Of a stretch of 64,000 nucleotides of DNA, positions 24,701 to 36,264 are shown in pieces; within the stretch, counting starts at the first letter, position 1, and each line of letters opens with the position of its first letter. The stretch lies in the NCBI GenBank assembly GCA_021234155.1, contig JAJEKV010000055.1:2101090-2165089 (forward strand). Reading direction: 5' to 3'. The translations under genes and the position numbers were made by a program. The notes below the pieces were generated by a model that searched no databases, was not told the origin of the DNA, and saw only the letters and a program-made list of their open reading frames with translations. The DNA comes from Isoetes taiwanensis (lineage: Eukaryota > Streptophyta > Lycopodiopsida > Isoetales > Isoetaceae).

Positions 24701-25885
24701 ACAACGTGTCTTCTTGCATTGTAAATGGTGGAGATTCAATTGCACAAGGAGAAGTGCTCCACACATGTTGGAGCTTCTGTTGGAGATGGAATTGGATCTC
24801 GACGCTTCCAACATATGTTGGAGGTCCCATCAGGGCGAGTAATATCTCATGCATTGGTTGGCAGGAGCTCTAAATCATCAGCACCTCCAATACAAGTTGG
24901 AGGTCATGTAGCACCTTCTAGCCAGGGTCTTGCATGCGATGCTCCTCCAATGCATGTTGGAAGAAGTTTTGGACACCATATCCATCCTGAACATGTTGAA
25001 GTTTTTTTCTGGACAAATGCAATCTCCATCGCATGTTGGAGATACTTCAAGATAAGAAGATTTATGCCATTGCCATCCAGAGGGGTAAAAGAAATGACTA
25101 CAGTGTCAGTTTCTGCTTCTGATGCATGCATCTTCTATGTTGCACCCCCGCCTATAGTGGCTTCTATCCTTAGAGGTCATCCGACATCTTTGCTTGAGTT
25201 GCAAGTGTTCATCTCTCTAAGTGGTTGTGCAAAGGATTGTCATCTCCTGTCACATCCTCTCACGTGTCAAAGGCTATATGCACCATGGTGGACAATAACC
25301 AGAAGGAGGTGGCAGCCTATCTTCAGCAACAGCAGGCTAAGCAAGACTTCATAGATATCCAACTCCCACCAGAGGGGATTTTCTATGAAGTGCAGGAGTG
25401 TCATCCATCTTTGAGTGCTTTGGGTCACTAGTCTTGCTGATTATCATGCGGCCCATCGACATTTTATGGAGCAGCTCGTTGCATGTTCCGCGGTGTGCCA
25501 CTTCACTGGCCCATTTTTAGACTTGACGCATATGGGGTCGTGGTTGTCATGGAATGTTCAGAGCGTGGCCTCTTCCACCCTTAAGAGGAGCCAGATATCT
25601 TTTTTATCTTTCTAAGCCGGATGTTCAGTTTGTATGTCTGCAAGAACACAAATGTCGCAAGGGAGATGTGGGGAGATGTGGTAAAGCTTACAGATATGAT
25701 CAGCTGATGCTTCAATCTATTAATGACAGCAGCTGATTCAGCTAGTGTGGGAGTTGTCATAGCTTGACAACCTTCATTGCCAGTCACTTTTACTATGGTG
25801 GATTATTTCGGTCAATGGGCTTTCTCTTGTGGCAAGACATGGAGCCCGATATGGTCTTGTGTGTATATATACTTATAATAGGTCT
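24700..25885 (+). mobile_element. LINE 5' fragment: probable ORF1 end and ORF2 endonuclease start
   Basis: About 25535-25735 reads LSWNVQSVAS ... KPDVQFVCLQEHK, the opening of an APE-type endonuclease (SWNV and the catalytic QE-x-K). In other frames SAGVGVVIA and FSCGKTWSPIWSCVY (to about 25870) continue the domain. Just upstream, NNQKEVAAYLQQQQAKQDFI is a candidate ORF1 end. Before that, 24760-24970 carries imperfect repeats coding APPIQVGG and APPMHVGR. The reverse transcriptase is absent and frameshifts are several. It may be the 5' counterpart of family A, but the two never occur joined here. Confidence 0.6.
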
Positions 25886-28259
25886 CATCAGACTCTCAAA
25901 ACATCTTGCATAAATAGAAGGGCATGGCAAGTCACGATATCCTTATAATCTTCATGCACAAATAGAAACAAAGAAATCGAAGTATAACAAGGAAGACCCA
26001 GATCAACTAATCTAAGAAAAAGCATCGAAAGTCTTTCTGTATGAAAAATCCTAACATGCAGTCATCTGTTACACATTTGGGCCGCAACAAGCATTTTCAG
26101 AAGCAATTCCATGAGCCCCAAAGCAAATTCGACGGGTTCAGAAGGGGAAGGGACGGAATTTTTAGAGATAAAATGGCAACAATGTCTTTTATTTGAAGCG
26201 AGAAACAACACCAGTGGAATGATCTTCTGGATAAAGGGCATTGCCTTTGTTCTCATCTTCACAGGCTGGAACGCATGCTCTTCGAGCTTCATGCACATGC
26301 TCTTCGAGCGATCACTTCATGCAATCTCATAGTTTAGAGCATATTCTGAGAAGCCCGATTTGGGAAAAAAACAAAAATAGCATCCTTTTTTTTGTTATTA
26401 TCTCTGGCCCTCCAAATGGCATATTCACTTCATATTCCCCTAATCTATGCCTTATATTCTGGATATTCCAAGCATATTTCAAAATCCTCACAACCTCGCC
26501 TAGGGTTTGCGCAAAATACAAGGGCATTCTCATAATTACTATAAAATATAAGAGCATTTTTATAAATTGCCCTATTTTATTCCAATGGTCAAATCGTTTA
26601 GCAAAGTTTACTCTTACAAGAACTTGTCGCGGCGGCCATTGCCGCCGCTACCTTGTCCTTTTTAGTTTATGCCTTCTAGAAAAGAGAAGCAATGGTCATT
26701 GATATTTCATTATGCACACTTCCTCCGAATTGTCCAGAACATTGCTGGTTTTGATGTATAGTCATGACATTGTATTTTTTGCTTCTGTTGCCAATGTTGA
26801 AGGTATTACAATTTTCGTAAGCTTATAATACCTCCTCCTACCAACAACAAATTTCCAATTACTTCAACAGATGCAAAAACAAAATGTCAAAGTTCAAAGG
26901 CTCATAAAAGAATCACAAAGTGGTACTAATTCGAATTTAAGAGAGTTATTGCAAAAAAAAGCCCCACTAAGAAGCTTACATACACAACATTATACTATGA
27001 TCTGAAAAATAGTTCTGACGTTACATGAGATTAGGCAATTGGAGTTTAAAAAGGAGCATATGATTAATTTATGAGTTGAGCACAAGGAAACTTGCATCCC
27101 CTTTCTGCGAGATTTCCACCACTTAACTTTGTATTTTGTCACGACCCAAATCTTCATGACGATATAAATATTTAGCACTTTACCTTCTTATATACATTGC
27201 ACTCCAATTATTAGATCCTCATTTTCGTCCTCAGAGAGCTTCCAGCCTGTGCCCCTGGACAAAAAGGCAAAGGTACTCACGTTTTATTGCAGATGGAACA
27301 AAAACATTTACAAAAACTAAGTGCAGAAGTTTTACAACCATTTAACATGTTCCTTGACATAGACATCCTAGTTCTTGCAAATTTTGCTTCTCTCCTTCAT
27401 ATACTTGATACCACAATCAAAAGCTTGTAGCCTTAAGACGTTTCCCTAGTCTTTGCCCTTGGTGAACAAAAAGAATAAAGAAGAACAAACTTGGAAGGAT
27501 GAAGCGGATGCCGACATCGTGCCTGTTTAATAAATGGGAACTAAAATCTGACCTTAATATAATACTTCTCATTCTGTGATGGATAGTAATAGCTCAAATA
27601 CAACAAATCTGAAGGCAAAAAGTGCCGAATCTTGATAAAATAAAAGAATATTAACAAATTAGACGCAATGTTAGACTTGCCATCTCTTTTAGGGGCCTAA
27701 GTAGCAGTTGTCAAAGTCGAGCCAAGGCTTGCTCATCTGCGTTGGTGAGTCCGTCCAATCTTCTTCCATTTCAGGCGTTTAGTTTATTGGTATTGATGTG
27801 AAGAATATGGCAAAAATAGCTCTGCCTCCGGAAACTATATAGACTTTAGACAACCTTACTTGATGTCTTGATATCTAGCTCATGCCTTCTTAATCCAATA
27901 ACCTTCTGATCTGAGAACATAACTTGCAACATCCCTTGGGCTTTCTATGTTTTGATAAAACTAGTAAAGACAGATCCAGTACTTGAGACACCTGCAGCCT
28001 TCATATCACAGGGTGCAACAGACTGCTCACAATCTCTGCTTAACTAATGCAGTAGGGCAAGCACCACCTGTGCTTGCATCATAAACTGCTGGGTAATATT
28101 GACCTGGTTCTTATAGATTTTATCTGGCCTCTAGCTATATCCCTGTTGACTACGAGAGCGCTTAAAGGAACCTGGAACTTTCTTTAGAAAATGACAGGTA
28201 TGAGTTGGATCTACAATGCCATTCATCAATATGTATAGCGTATCTGCCCATCATTTATG
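25886..28259. other. Mostly unannotated; GC-rich palindrome at 26629
   Basis: AT-rich sequence without a recognisable gene. The only clear structure is GCGGCGGC-CATT-GCCGCCGC at 26629-26648. It and its upstream context (ACAAGAACTTGTC) match the palindrome after the LINE-A end at 29145, so this is likely another LINE 3' UTR scrap. Confidence 0.45.
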
Positions 28260-28701
28260 GTGAACAAAGGGTGAAGATAAAGTTACCCTGGTTTTGGTGA
28301 TTCCGCGGTAGAGATATACCTTCCGGCGGAATCACCACAAAAAAAATTCCGTCCCGCGGAATCACTCGCCCAAACTACGCAGTAACTGCGCATTTTGAGG
28401 GCAATTTTTGCCCTTTTGAAACTGGATGATTCCGGAGGTGCTCGATCTGGGTTTTGGTTTGCATGGATGATCTCCTCTAATCCGTCTCATTCCTACCCAC
28501 ATAAAAGTGATCCGAATCGATTTGGAGCTCGATCGACCGAGGTATTCAAGCTCAAAGATTTGAGCAAAAAAATGGTTAAGGGGCAGACGCAATCACTGTG
28601 ACTGCGCAGTTACTGTGCGATTTTGGTGGTTCCGCCGGAAGGGATATCTCTGTCGTGGAATCACCCAAACCGTGGTAACTTTATCTTCACCCGTGAACAA
28701 A
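28260..28701. mobile_element. 424-bp MITE with long inverted repeats and 9-bp target duplication (Mutator-like)
   Basis: The element spans 28269-28692. Left end GGGTGAAGATAAAGTTACC; the right end is its inverse, and the match continues with few changes for about 75 bp (GTGATTCCGCGG..., CCTTCCGGCGGAA...). Flanks are GTGAACAAA on both sides (28260-28268 and 28693-28701), a 9-bp duplication typical of Mutator-like elements. A second palindrome, GTAACTGCGCA, lies inside each arm. The 69-codon frame inside is probably meaningless. Confidence 0.85.
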
Positions 28702-28859
28702 GGTGCCTATTTGACCCCATAATGCTTGTGGGATTACTACAGTGGAAACTGGCAGATGATAGTTAGATTGACCTGTAACCATGCGTCTCAAAAACCCAGA
28801 GCTGCTACATTTTCCCCCACTGGACCTAGAGCCGTCGCCACAAAATAAGCAAATCTAGC

Positions 28860-29185
28860 CCATGAGCTGTTGCAAAAAAGAGACTCGTTTTATATTTGCT
28901 ACGCTTCTTGTGCCATTGAGGATGAAAGTCACGCCCTCCAGGCCTGTCCGGCGTACCAGCATATCCGGGCTCGGTATGCTCGGTTAGTTGTACCCCATCA
29001 GGCCTTGCATGAGCTACTCTTGAAAGCGACCTCGTAGGCTTGTTGGGATCAGACCTCAGGAGGTAATGGATCTGTGGACTCGTTATGCCCCCGTCCGGGC
29101 ATTAACCTCAGCTGTACTTGTGATTATGTATACAAGAAATTTATCGCGGCGGCCAAGGCCGCCGCGAACATTTCTCTTCCCCGGC
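28860..29185 (+). mobile_element. LINE family A 3' fragment with palindromic UTR
   Basis: AIEDESHALQACPAYQHIRA (about 28908-28970) is the LINE-A zinc-knuckle end. The AGGTAATGGATCTG motif that follows is shared with the copy at 39.0 kb. The UTR contains CGCGGCGGCC-AA-GGCCGCCGCG (29145-29166), a perfect 22-base palindrome. The usual UUCG hairpin and microsatellite tail are absent, so this is a truncated copy or a different subfamily. Confidence 0.7.
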
Positions 29186-32100
29186 TCCCCTCTATTTCAA
29201 AAAGTGAGTGTTGCAAGCATTTCCTCCACGAGACTGACTAAATGAAGTTTGATACAAATGCACATGAATCAAATGATAATTATCATGACTGAGGGGTTAA
29301 TGACCTCTATAAACTTAAAATCCTGAAGCATGTTTTCTTATTGAAACATGTTTTCTTATTGAAGCTGGACAGTGCGCATTGGGTTGTCAAGCCCTTACAG
29401 ATTTTGTATTTGTGTTGGGGTCAAATAGTAGGGCAATAGTAGGCTGAAGCGTTACATTAGCCAAAGGTAGCAACTATTGATGGGATTCGAATAATCTATC
29501 ATGTAGATGACGAATGACGAATCGTAACAACTTTGCCAATAGGCTCCCAAAGGGTTTTTATATCCCTTATTAAAGACCAAGAATGCCATGCTATATATAG
29601 AGAAGGCCAAAATGACTAAGAGAGGTAACCAATCAGAGACCATTTTTAGACCCACCATTGGTATGCAACGTTGAGGTGCAGTCACTACAATTGCTTTTAC
29701 TTGCTGGATTTGCCTAGCACTGTCAAAGCTAAGAGGATGCTCTTAAATGATAAAGGGCTAATGTGTCCATTGGATCTCCTAACCGTAGTTTGATTTTACT
29801 TGCTAGGTTTGCCTAGCGCTGTCAAAGCTAAGAGGATGCTCTTAGGAATTCACCACAGAGAGCTTGGCAACGTGCTTTATTTCTCTATATCAACCATGTT
29901 TATCTAGGACCATCGTAAACATTGTGCATCTTGCTAAACTAGCAACTAGAGCCTTAGCTTTCAAACATGGGTTGTCTCCAACAAATTTTCCATAGCATCT
30001 ATAAAAGTTTTCAATAGCATTTATAAAAGTTGTGATTTACTAACATCTCTCATGTTTTAAACATCATGCATATTATGCAGTTTGATTCTAACGAGCAACA
30101 CAACAAACTAATGCCCCTGGATATCCAAATACGTCTTGTGTGCATTCTGAACCCCTTCTATTAGGCCATCTTGCAAGTGCATCCTCTCCACCATGGTATC
30201 TCCTGGCAGTATTATGATTTATTAGAAAACCAACTTGGGCAAAAAACATTGAAGATAGAAAATACCAAATTCACCAAGGTGCTAGATGATCGCCAATATT
30301 TGCCGAAAAGTCGTAAAATGGAGAACCCCATAAAATTCCGGGGCACCGCGACTCTATTTAGAGAGTATAGGGGAACATGTTCAATCTACACTCTAGTCCT
30401 TCAACAAAACGGGTTCTCCATATGAAGCAAGAACACATTTACTCAAGACGGGCCACCAAAAGCTAATGATACACCCCTTTTTCTCGCCTCATTGTCCGCT
30501 AACGATCGAAGGTGGAAATGGATACCTAATAAGAATTTTTTCAAATGACAACTTCCCCGATACACAAAACTTGATAGAGAACTCCGTGATCTAGAAGAAA
30601 GAAAAGGCGTATATTGCTCGTCATTATTGAAAAAGAATCTAAATAGTAGACCACACTCCAAACCGTTGATAGAAAAAGACCGGAGGCAGAGAAATATCTT
30701 GCTTTCTCTCATGAGTCGTGAAGGTACCTATTGAGTTCGATTGTCTATACAAAGTTGCTCTTGAATTCATGTGCCGATAAACATTGAATCTACATGTCGA
30801 AAAATGTTCTTTGCCATGTTCCATTAATCTAAATGTCGCAAAAGAAAAGCAGAGGATTAGTCATGTGTTTTTTATAGATGGTCGATTCTTGCTAAATCTT
30901 GCAATGCAAAATCAAAAGCTAAATTTTGTGTAATTGCTTCTGGTGCTAAATATCAATTCAACTCCAAACAAAATTCTCTAGCACAAAAACGGATGTAATG
31001 CACTAGTCGGATCCCCATCCAAATTATAAATTATTCCAAATTAAGCCTTGTTCTATAAGGAACGATTCACCCAATGAATCGAGTAACATTTTCGATGGAT
31101 GCAAAGCCCCGGAGGTGCCTTGCAAAATAGGTGAGGTTAGCCCACAAAGGACCTCGAATTGACCCCCCGCAGATTTGAAGTCATCAGAGCGACCTTCGAC
31201 CAGATGAAACAGACCGCACTTCAAAAAGTCGAGCTCCGCACTATATGTGCCGATACAAAAAAAAAAAAAGTAAAACACAAAATACAGCAGGCCTAGGGGA
31301 GAAACAATTATAAGTAAATGATGGATGCATTAACTCCTAAATGCCAATTTTTATGAAGTCGCATAAGTCTGGTACAACATCATATCAGATACTACTAAGA
31401 CATATGCCGCTGCATGTGATGGCTTCAAACAAATGATGATTTGCACTGATACAAAGGATGTCATGCATAAATAGTGTTACAAATAAATATAAAAGCCACA
31501 AATGTGACACCTAAGACTACAAATAATTTGTACTGCAGTTCTTTGAGATTTTGCCTCTAGCGAAATAAGAAAAGTATACTTTAGAATAAGAATTGAATAA
31601 AGGAAGTCATGCTACACAGAGTTAGTCTACCATATGAATATAAAAATTGATGATGAGCCAGATGATCCAATAACCTAAAAGTTCTTGCCCCAAACTCGCG
31701 ACCTCCACTGCCCAAAATATCTATTGCAGAAAAAATAAAGATAATTTGGTTCACGAAACAAAACAAAAGCTGGAGAAATGCGGAAAAAGACACAGGACGG
31801 AGTTGGGAGTAAAAAAGAGACATTTGGATGATTTTGAGGGCAAATGGAATCAAGGAATTGATCCTCTCCAAATCAAAATCATATATTCTCGTAATCTATC
31901 AGACATCTAGAAAATATTCCAGTAATCTACACCTAGTTAACAATCAAACCAAGCAATTACCAAAATATCCAATAGCAGCTTGGCAACACCTGATCGAAAT
32001 TTACCTGTTGCAGATGGGCGTTGCAGATGGGTCACCATCGAATCTAATCTCTCACTCCAGGCGAATGCCAAATCGCCAGCCAGTCGCATCGCATCGCAAA

Positions 32101-32200
32101 TTAGCCTTCTCGGCTCTTCTAGCCGCACCTTCTCAGCTCGACACATTTTAGGTTATCAGGGTTATCAGAGATTCGAAATTAATGCAATAAATGTTGTCAA
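29186..32200. other. No gene; one short tandem repeat
   Basis: A 52-bp segment (TTTTACTTGCT...GAGGATGCTCTTA) occurs at about 29695 and 29794, a 99-bp period. The rest is AT-rich with only chance frames. Nothing convincing is seen at 30-32 kb. Confidence 0.5.
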
Positions 32201-32461
32201 TGCCAGGTGTCACATGTTCATAATTTTTAAGGAACAAATTAGGGGTGAACAGAAATTAGACACTCAATTACATAGGAAGGATAACTGTGCAGTATGTCAG
32301 CATCCTTATTGCTACTAAGGTTTTTCCCCCGAAAACTCTTCGGGGCGGGGGTTTTTTAATCCTGGTAGTAATACGCCTGCTGCTCTCTCTTTGTACTTGG
32401 GTCCCATAGGCCAGTTGGTCTCCGTGGACGATAAAATCATATTCTATTCTATTCTATTCTT
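32200..32461 (+). mobile_element. LINE family A 3' UTR with (ATTCT)n tail
   Basis: About 32311-32435 matches the family 3' UTR: CTACTAAGG, the hairpin GAAAACTCTTCGGGGCGGGG, GTAGTAAT, GGTCCCATAGGCC, GTCTCCGTGGACGATAAAA. It ends in ATTCT repeats (to 32461). The protein-coding part upstream is too worn to read. Confidence 0.75.
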
Positions 32462-33359
32462 TGGGATTCTGATGCATGATACTTAAAGGATGCTTAGTTG
32501 CTCTCCGAAAGCAATTTTAATTGCTTCTTAAGAAAAACCGAGTGTGTACCTTTGAAAATCTATCTCAGAACAGGGACGACCAACTTTAGAAACATAAGCT
32601 CCTGAGAAAAACCGAGTATATGCCTATGCTCAGATCAGGCGACCAAGCTGGAAGATATAAGGGATAGGAAAAACTATAATTAGGAAGGCTTAGATCAATT
32701 GACTGTCGCCATAGAAACAATAGGCTAGGAACCCACTTGCTTGTTTGACAAATTCTAGAAGGAACAAATGGACGCTAACGCCTTTGCCTCCCTTTATATG
32801 GACACCAGGTACATTCCTAAACATAGAAATAAACATACATGAACTTCATGCCCCCCTTATCGGCCATATTACACTCATATGTTAGAGATAAGTACTTGGA
32901 ATAGAAATGATGGCAAAGTATAAGAGTTAAAATACTTCCTAAGAATAGGCTTCTCTACATCAAAGTAGAGAGGCAGCTCTTCTTCATTCTTAAGAAAAAC
33001 TTTCTAGGACGAGTGGACGACTGATTCTCCAAAATAATGGGCAACTAATAACCTTGTTTTTTTCCTCTTTACTAGATTTTAATATAATTTCTCGGAAGAG
33101 TTATTATAGCTTGTTGAAATACACGCCATTTGTGACAAGCACGGGAAGGGAACCTCCAACTCATTTAGTTTAATCATTCAGCAAAACTACCATATAAATT
33201 GATGTGATTGAGTGCCAGTAGACCTTTCAAATTTATGTTAAATATACAATTATAGAGAAAATTTTAGACAATATTCACAAAAGAGCATGAAATCTGAATA
33301 AAGCATATATAATAAAACAGAACATCTAACTTGAACAAGAACTAAACCCGAAATAACAT
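32462..33359. other. Intergenic; downstream of VPS37
   Basis: AT-rich with two GAGAAAAACCGAGT copies near 32.53 and 32.61 kb. The part next to 33360 is likely the VPS37 3' UTR. No other gene seen. Confidence 0.4.
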
Positions 33360-35313
33360 TCACCCAGGCATTGATGATGTAAGCCCTGCCAAGCGCGTCA
33401 GCGTTCTTTTGTGATAGAGAATTCTTTGCTGCTTATATTTCTGGATGAACTCTGTCACGTCTATTTGGCGAGCTAAAAATTGTTGATGCAAGCGTTCAGA
33501 CTCTTCGTCTGCTTCTCTTGCTGCTTCTGAAAAATTAAATTTTTATAAGGAATGATCCATTATGCAACACAAAAAGCATGTCACAGAGCATTGCAATATA
33601 TATATACCATGTAGTTTATCCAAAAGAGAGGAGGGTGAAAATACTGCAATTATTTCCCTTTCACGTCTTCTGCTTTCATCAAACTTCTCCTGCGCAGCAG
33701 CAAGCTCTGTTGTCCTAATAATTGTGCACTACACCAGAACAAACATGAGTTGACTACCATACAACTTCCTGTGCTATCAAAATGAAGACAACGTGTTGCT
33801 ACCTGATTTTTAAGCTCAGAGATTTGAGCATCCTTTGTCAGATTGTGTCCTGTACATATAAAGGCTCTCTAAATGAAAGTGCATACACATGCTAGCTAAC
33901 AATAATAGTTACAAGTGCCATTGCAGAAGTTTTTCATCTATAAATACTTTTAAATGATGGAAATCAACACAACAATAACCCTGCAATGCTAACGCACAAT
34001 TAGCGACCAACTTACTTGCAAGATTGATGTTGCTTTTCCGTAAGTCGCTTCTCAGCTGGAAAAAAACAACTACTTCTGTAAACACCAAGGAAGCCACATG
34101 TCCAAAGCTCAATGATACATCTAATCATCAGTCTTTCCTATATAAAAGTGAGTCCATTGAATGACAGTGGCTAAGCAATGTTTTCACAGAACATGCCCTC
34201 TAAATGCATATGGAAAAGCATATCATATCAATCAATGAATAGCCCAGTCATATACCGTATCAAAATGCTTAACATCTTCCAGCGAATGAAGAAATTTGTC
34301 ATAAGCCTCCTTATCTGATAATAATTGTCCCAACTCCTCACCACTGCAAGACAAAAGGGTATGAAAGAACTAAACAATTACTAAGGGAATGCATTCCTCC
34401 GTATGTGTAACATCAAAATTCCTTATGCATCTTACCTCTTTCCTCGCAAAGCAAGAAGAGTGTTGGCTGAGCCAGTCATTGAGAAATGACCATAAGATGG
34501 AGATGGAGGCCGTGAATTACTGCTGGAATTTCCAGGCGAACCAGCTCGTTGTGAATTACTGCTAGGACTTGGCATTCGATTCTGATTATGTTGGGGTCCA
34601 ACCCCAGATGCTGGATACCAAGATGTTGGTCCTTGGCCTGGAGACTGATATGGAGGTTGATAAGGCCCATTCCTGCATGCTACCAAGAACATTTCATCAA
34701 TGAGTGTTCCATATAACCAGCACAAATGGTGAGTAGCAGAAGGCAAGTGCATTTCTAGAATGCCAGATTAAAAAATTTACAATAGCACACTAAAGGCAAT
34801 TTCCGCGCATTCTATGCACACCTTCAAAAATATAAAACAAACTGTCTTTCTCGTCCTAATGGCATTTACTTTCCATACAGTTTGAAATATTTTGGCTTTG
34901 TGCAGGTTCTGTACAATTCACGAAATAGACTAGCATTGGCTTGTTGAGCCCAAACAAACAGTAAAAGGAGATGCGTCCTAATGTCCCTATATCAGAACTC
35001 AGCAAAAACTGGATGATAGGAAATATGCTTATTACTGGCGGACCAGCAATTAGTTTAAATTAATACTCTGCTTCATTGCCATCAAACTGGCAACATATAA
35101 ACTAAGAGCTTGCAAAAGTTTGTAAACACAAATAACAGACCATATGCAGTGTAAATGGTTTCGTAATAAAGGTCCACAATAAGTTAATTATGATAAAGGA
35201 ATTGGGGCAAAAGGGCCTTTCCATTATTATTGAAAAACCTATAGATCCATAGACGTATACCTAAGAAGAGAAACAACAAGGAAGAGGGTTACATACGGGA
35301 GAGGCCTAAACAT
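33360..35313 (-). CDS. VPS37: VPS37, ESCRT-I subunit, seven coding exons
   Basis: Exons: 35313-35297, 34672-34436, 34343-34256, 34055-34016, 33849-33803, 33728-33608, 33526-33360. The 717 coding bases give 238 residues and every intron is GT-AG. The first coding exon is only 17 bp (MFRPL plus two bases). Exon 2 is Pro, Ser and Gln rich (PPYQSPGQGPTSWYP). The Mod(r) region follows: EELGQLLSDKEAYDKFLHSL, ISELKNQCTIIRTTELAAAQ, SPSSLLDKLH, IDVTEFIQKYKQQRILYHKR. ESCRT-I sorts ubiquitinated cargo on endosomes, and VPS37 binds VPS23 and VPS28 through this coiled coil. Arabidopsis homologues are slightly shorter. No damage seen. Confidence 0.93.
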
Positions 35314-35833
35314 TTTCGCTTCTAAAACAGATTCTGCAAATCTGTATGTCGTTTATGCCGCTGCTGCCCCAGATAAAATCCACAAAATTGAGAACCCTTA
35401 TCAAAATCAGCACCCTAAACCTCACTCAGTCAATAGAACCTTGCCAGATCGAAGGTTGTCAACAACGGCTAGTCCAATGCATGCTTTCCACCAAAATCCT
35501 CGACCCCCACCGCACCAGAAACAGGATTTACCGCTCATGCCAAACTTTCTAAGATCGAAAAGGAGCTAGAAGAATGGTGGGGAAGCTACAAGCATACTGA
35601 AGAAATTCGTGTGCAGGTTCTGTTTGGACAACCAGTGGTTGCAACTAGTGCCGTGGAGGACGTCGCCGCCTCCTCTTCTTCCTCTTTTTCCAAGCAAAGG
35701 CAGCGTAGAGGAACTTTTCGGGCCTTCTTCTAGCTCGACGTGTCATGCTGATTGTGCACGTGACGTGGCACGTTTTGTCAAAATTTTTGCCCCCGTGCCA
35801 GATCATACGGCCATTAGGGCCCATTTGTAATGG

Positions 35834-36264
35834 CCAGTATCTCCATTACAAATTCTATTCTGCTTTGGGACGAAGTATCTCCATTACAAATTCTATTCTG
35901 CTTTGGGACGAGGTGCTTTGTCGATCCCTGGCCTGGGCGCCTCTCATTTCGATAATGGTCAATTATATAGCGGAGCCTATGATTTGGAATTTGATACAGG
36001 GACTTAAACCTAAAAAAGATCAATGCTCTAAAAATAATGCTTTCACTAATACAATCGACAGTCAAATGTGATACCTAAAAAAGATCAATGCTCTAAAAAT
36101 AATGCTTTCACTAATACAATCGACAGTCAAATGTGATTATCTTCTCAAATTAGATCTACCTTTTTGCTTTTTTACAAAATGAGTTGCTTTCACTAATACA
36201 ATGACAGTCAAATGTGATTATCTTCTCAAATTAGATCTACCTTTTTGCTTTTTTACAAAATGAC
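35834..36264 (-). repeat. Diverged tRNA-headed repeat with three nested tandem duplications
   Basis: GGCGCCTCTCATTTCGATAA and GGAGCCTATGATTTGG match the array at 3.0-4.8 kb, so the family is dispersed. The B-box region is worn (GGGACTTAAACC). Around it are tandem copies: 38 bp at 35836/35874, 65 bp at 36009/36074, and about 84 bp at 36102/36186. Confidence 0.6.

Noticed and set aside
24725-25354. 209-codon + strand frame as a host gene
   Set aside because: It is out of phase with the adjacent LINE frames, built partly on short palindromic repeats and has no domain; treated as LINE 5' sequence.
35346-35740. Pro/His/Gln-rich + strand frames just upstream of VPS37
   Set aside because: They overlap the VPS37 leader and promoter, need a frameshift to join and show no domain.
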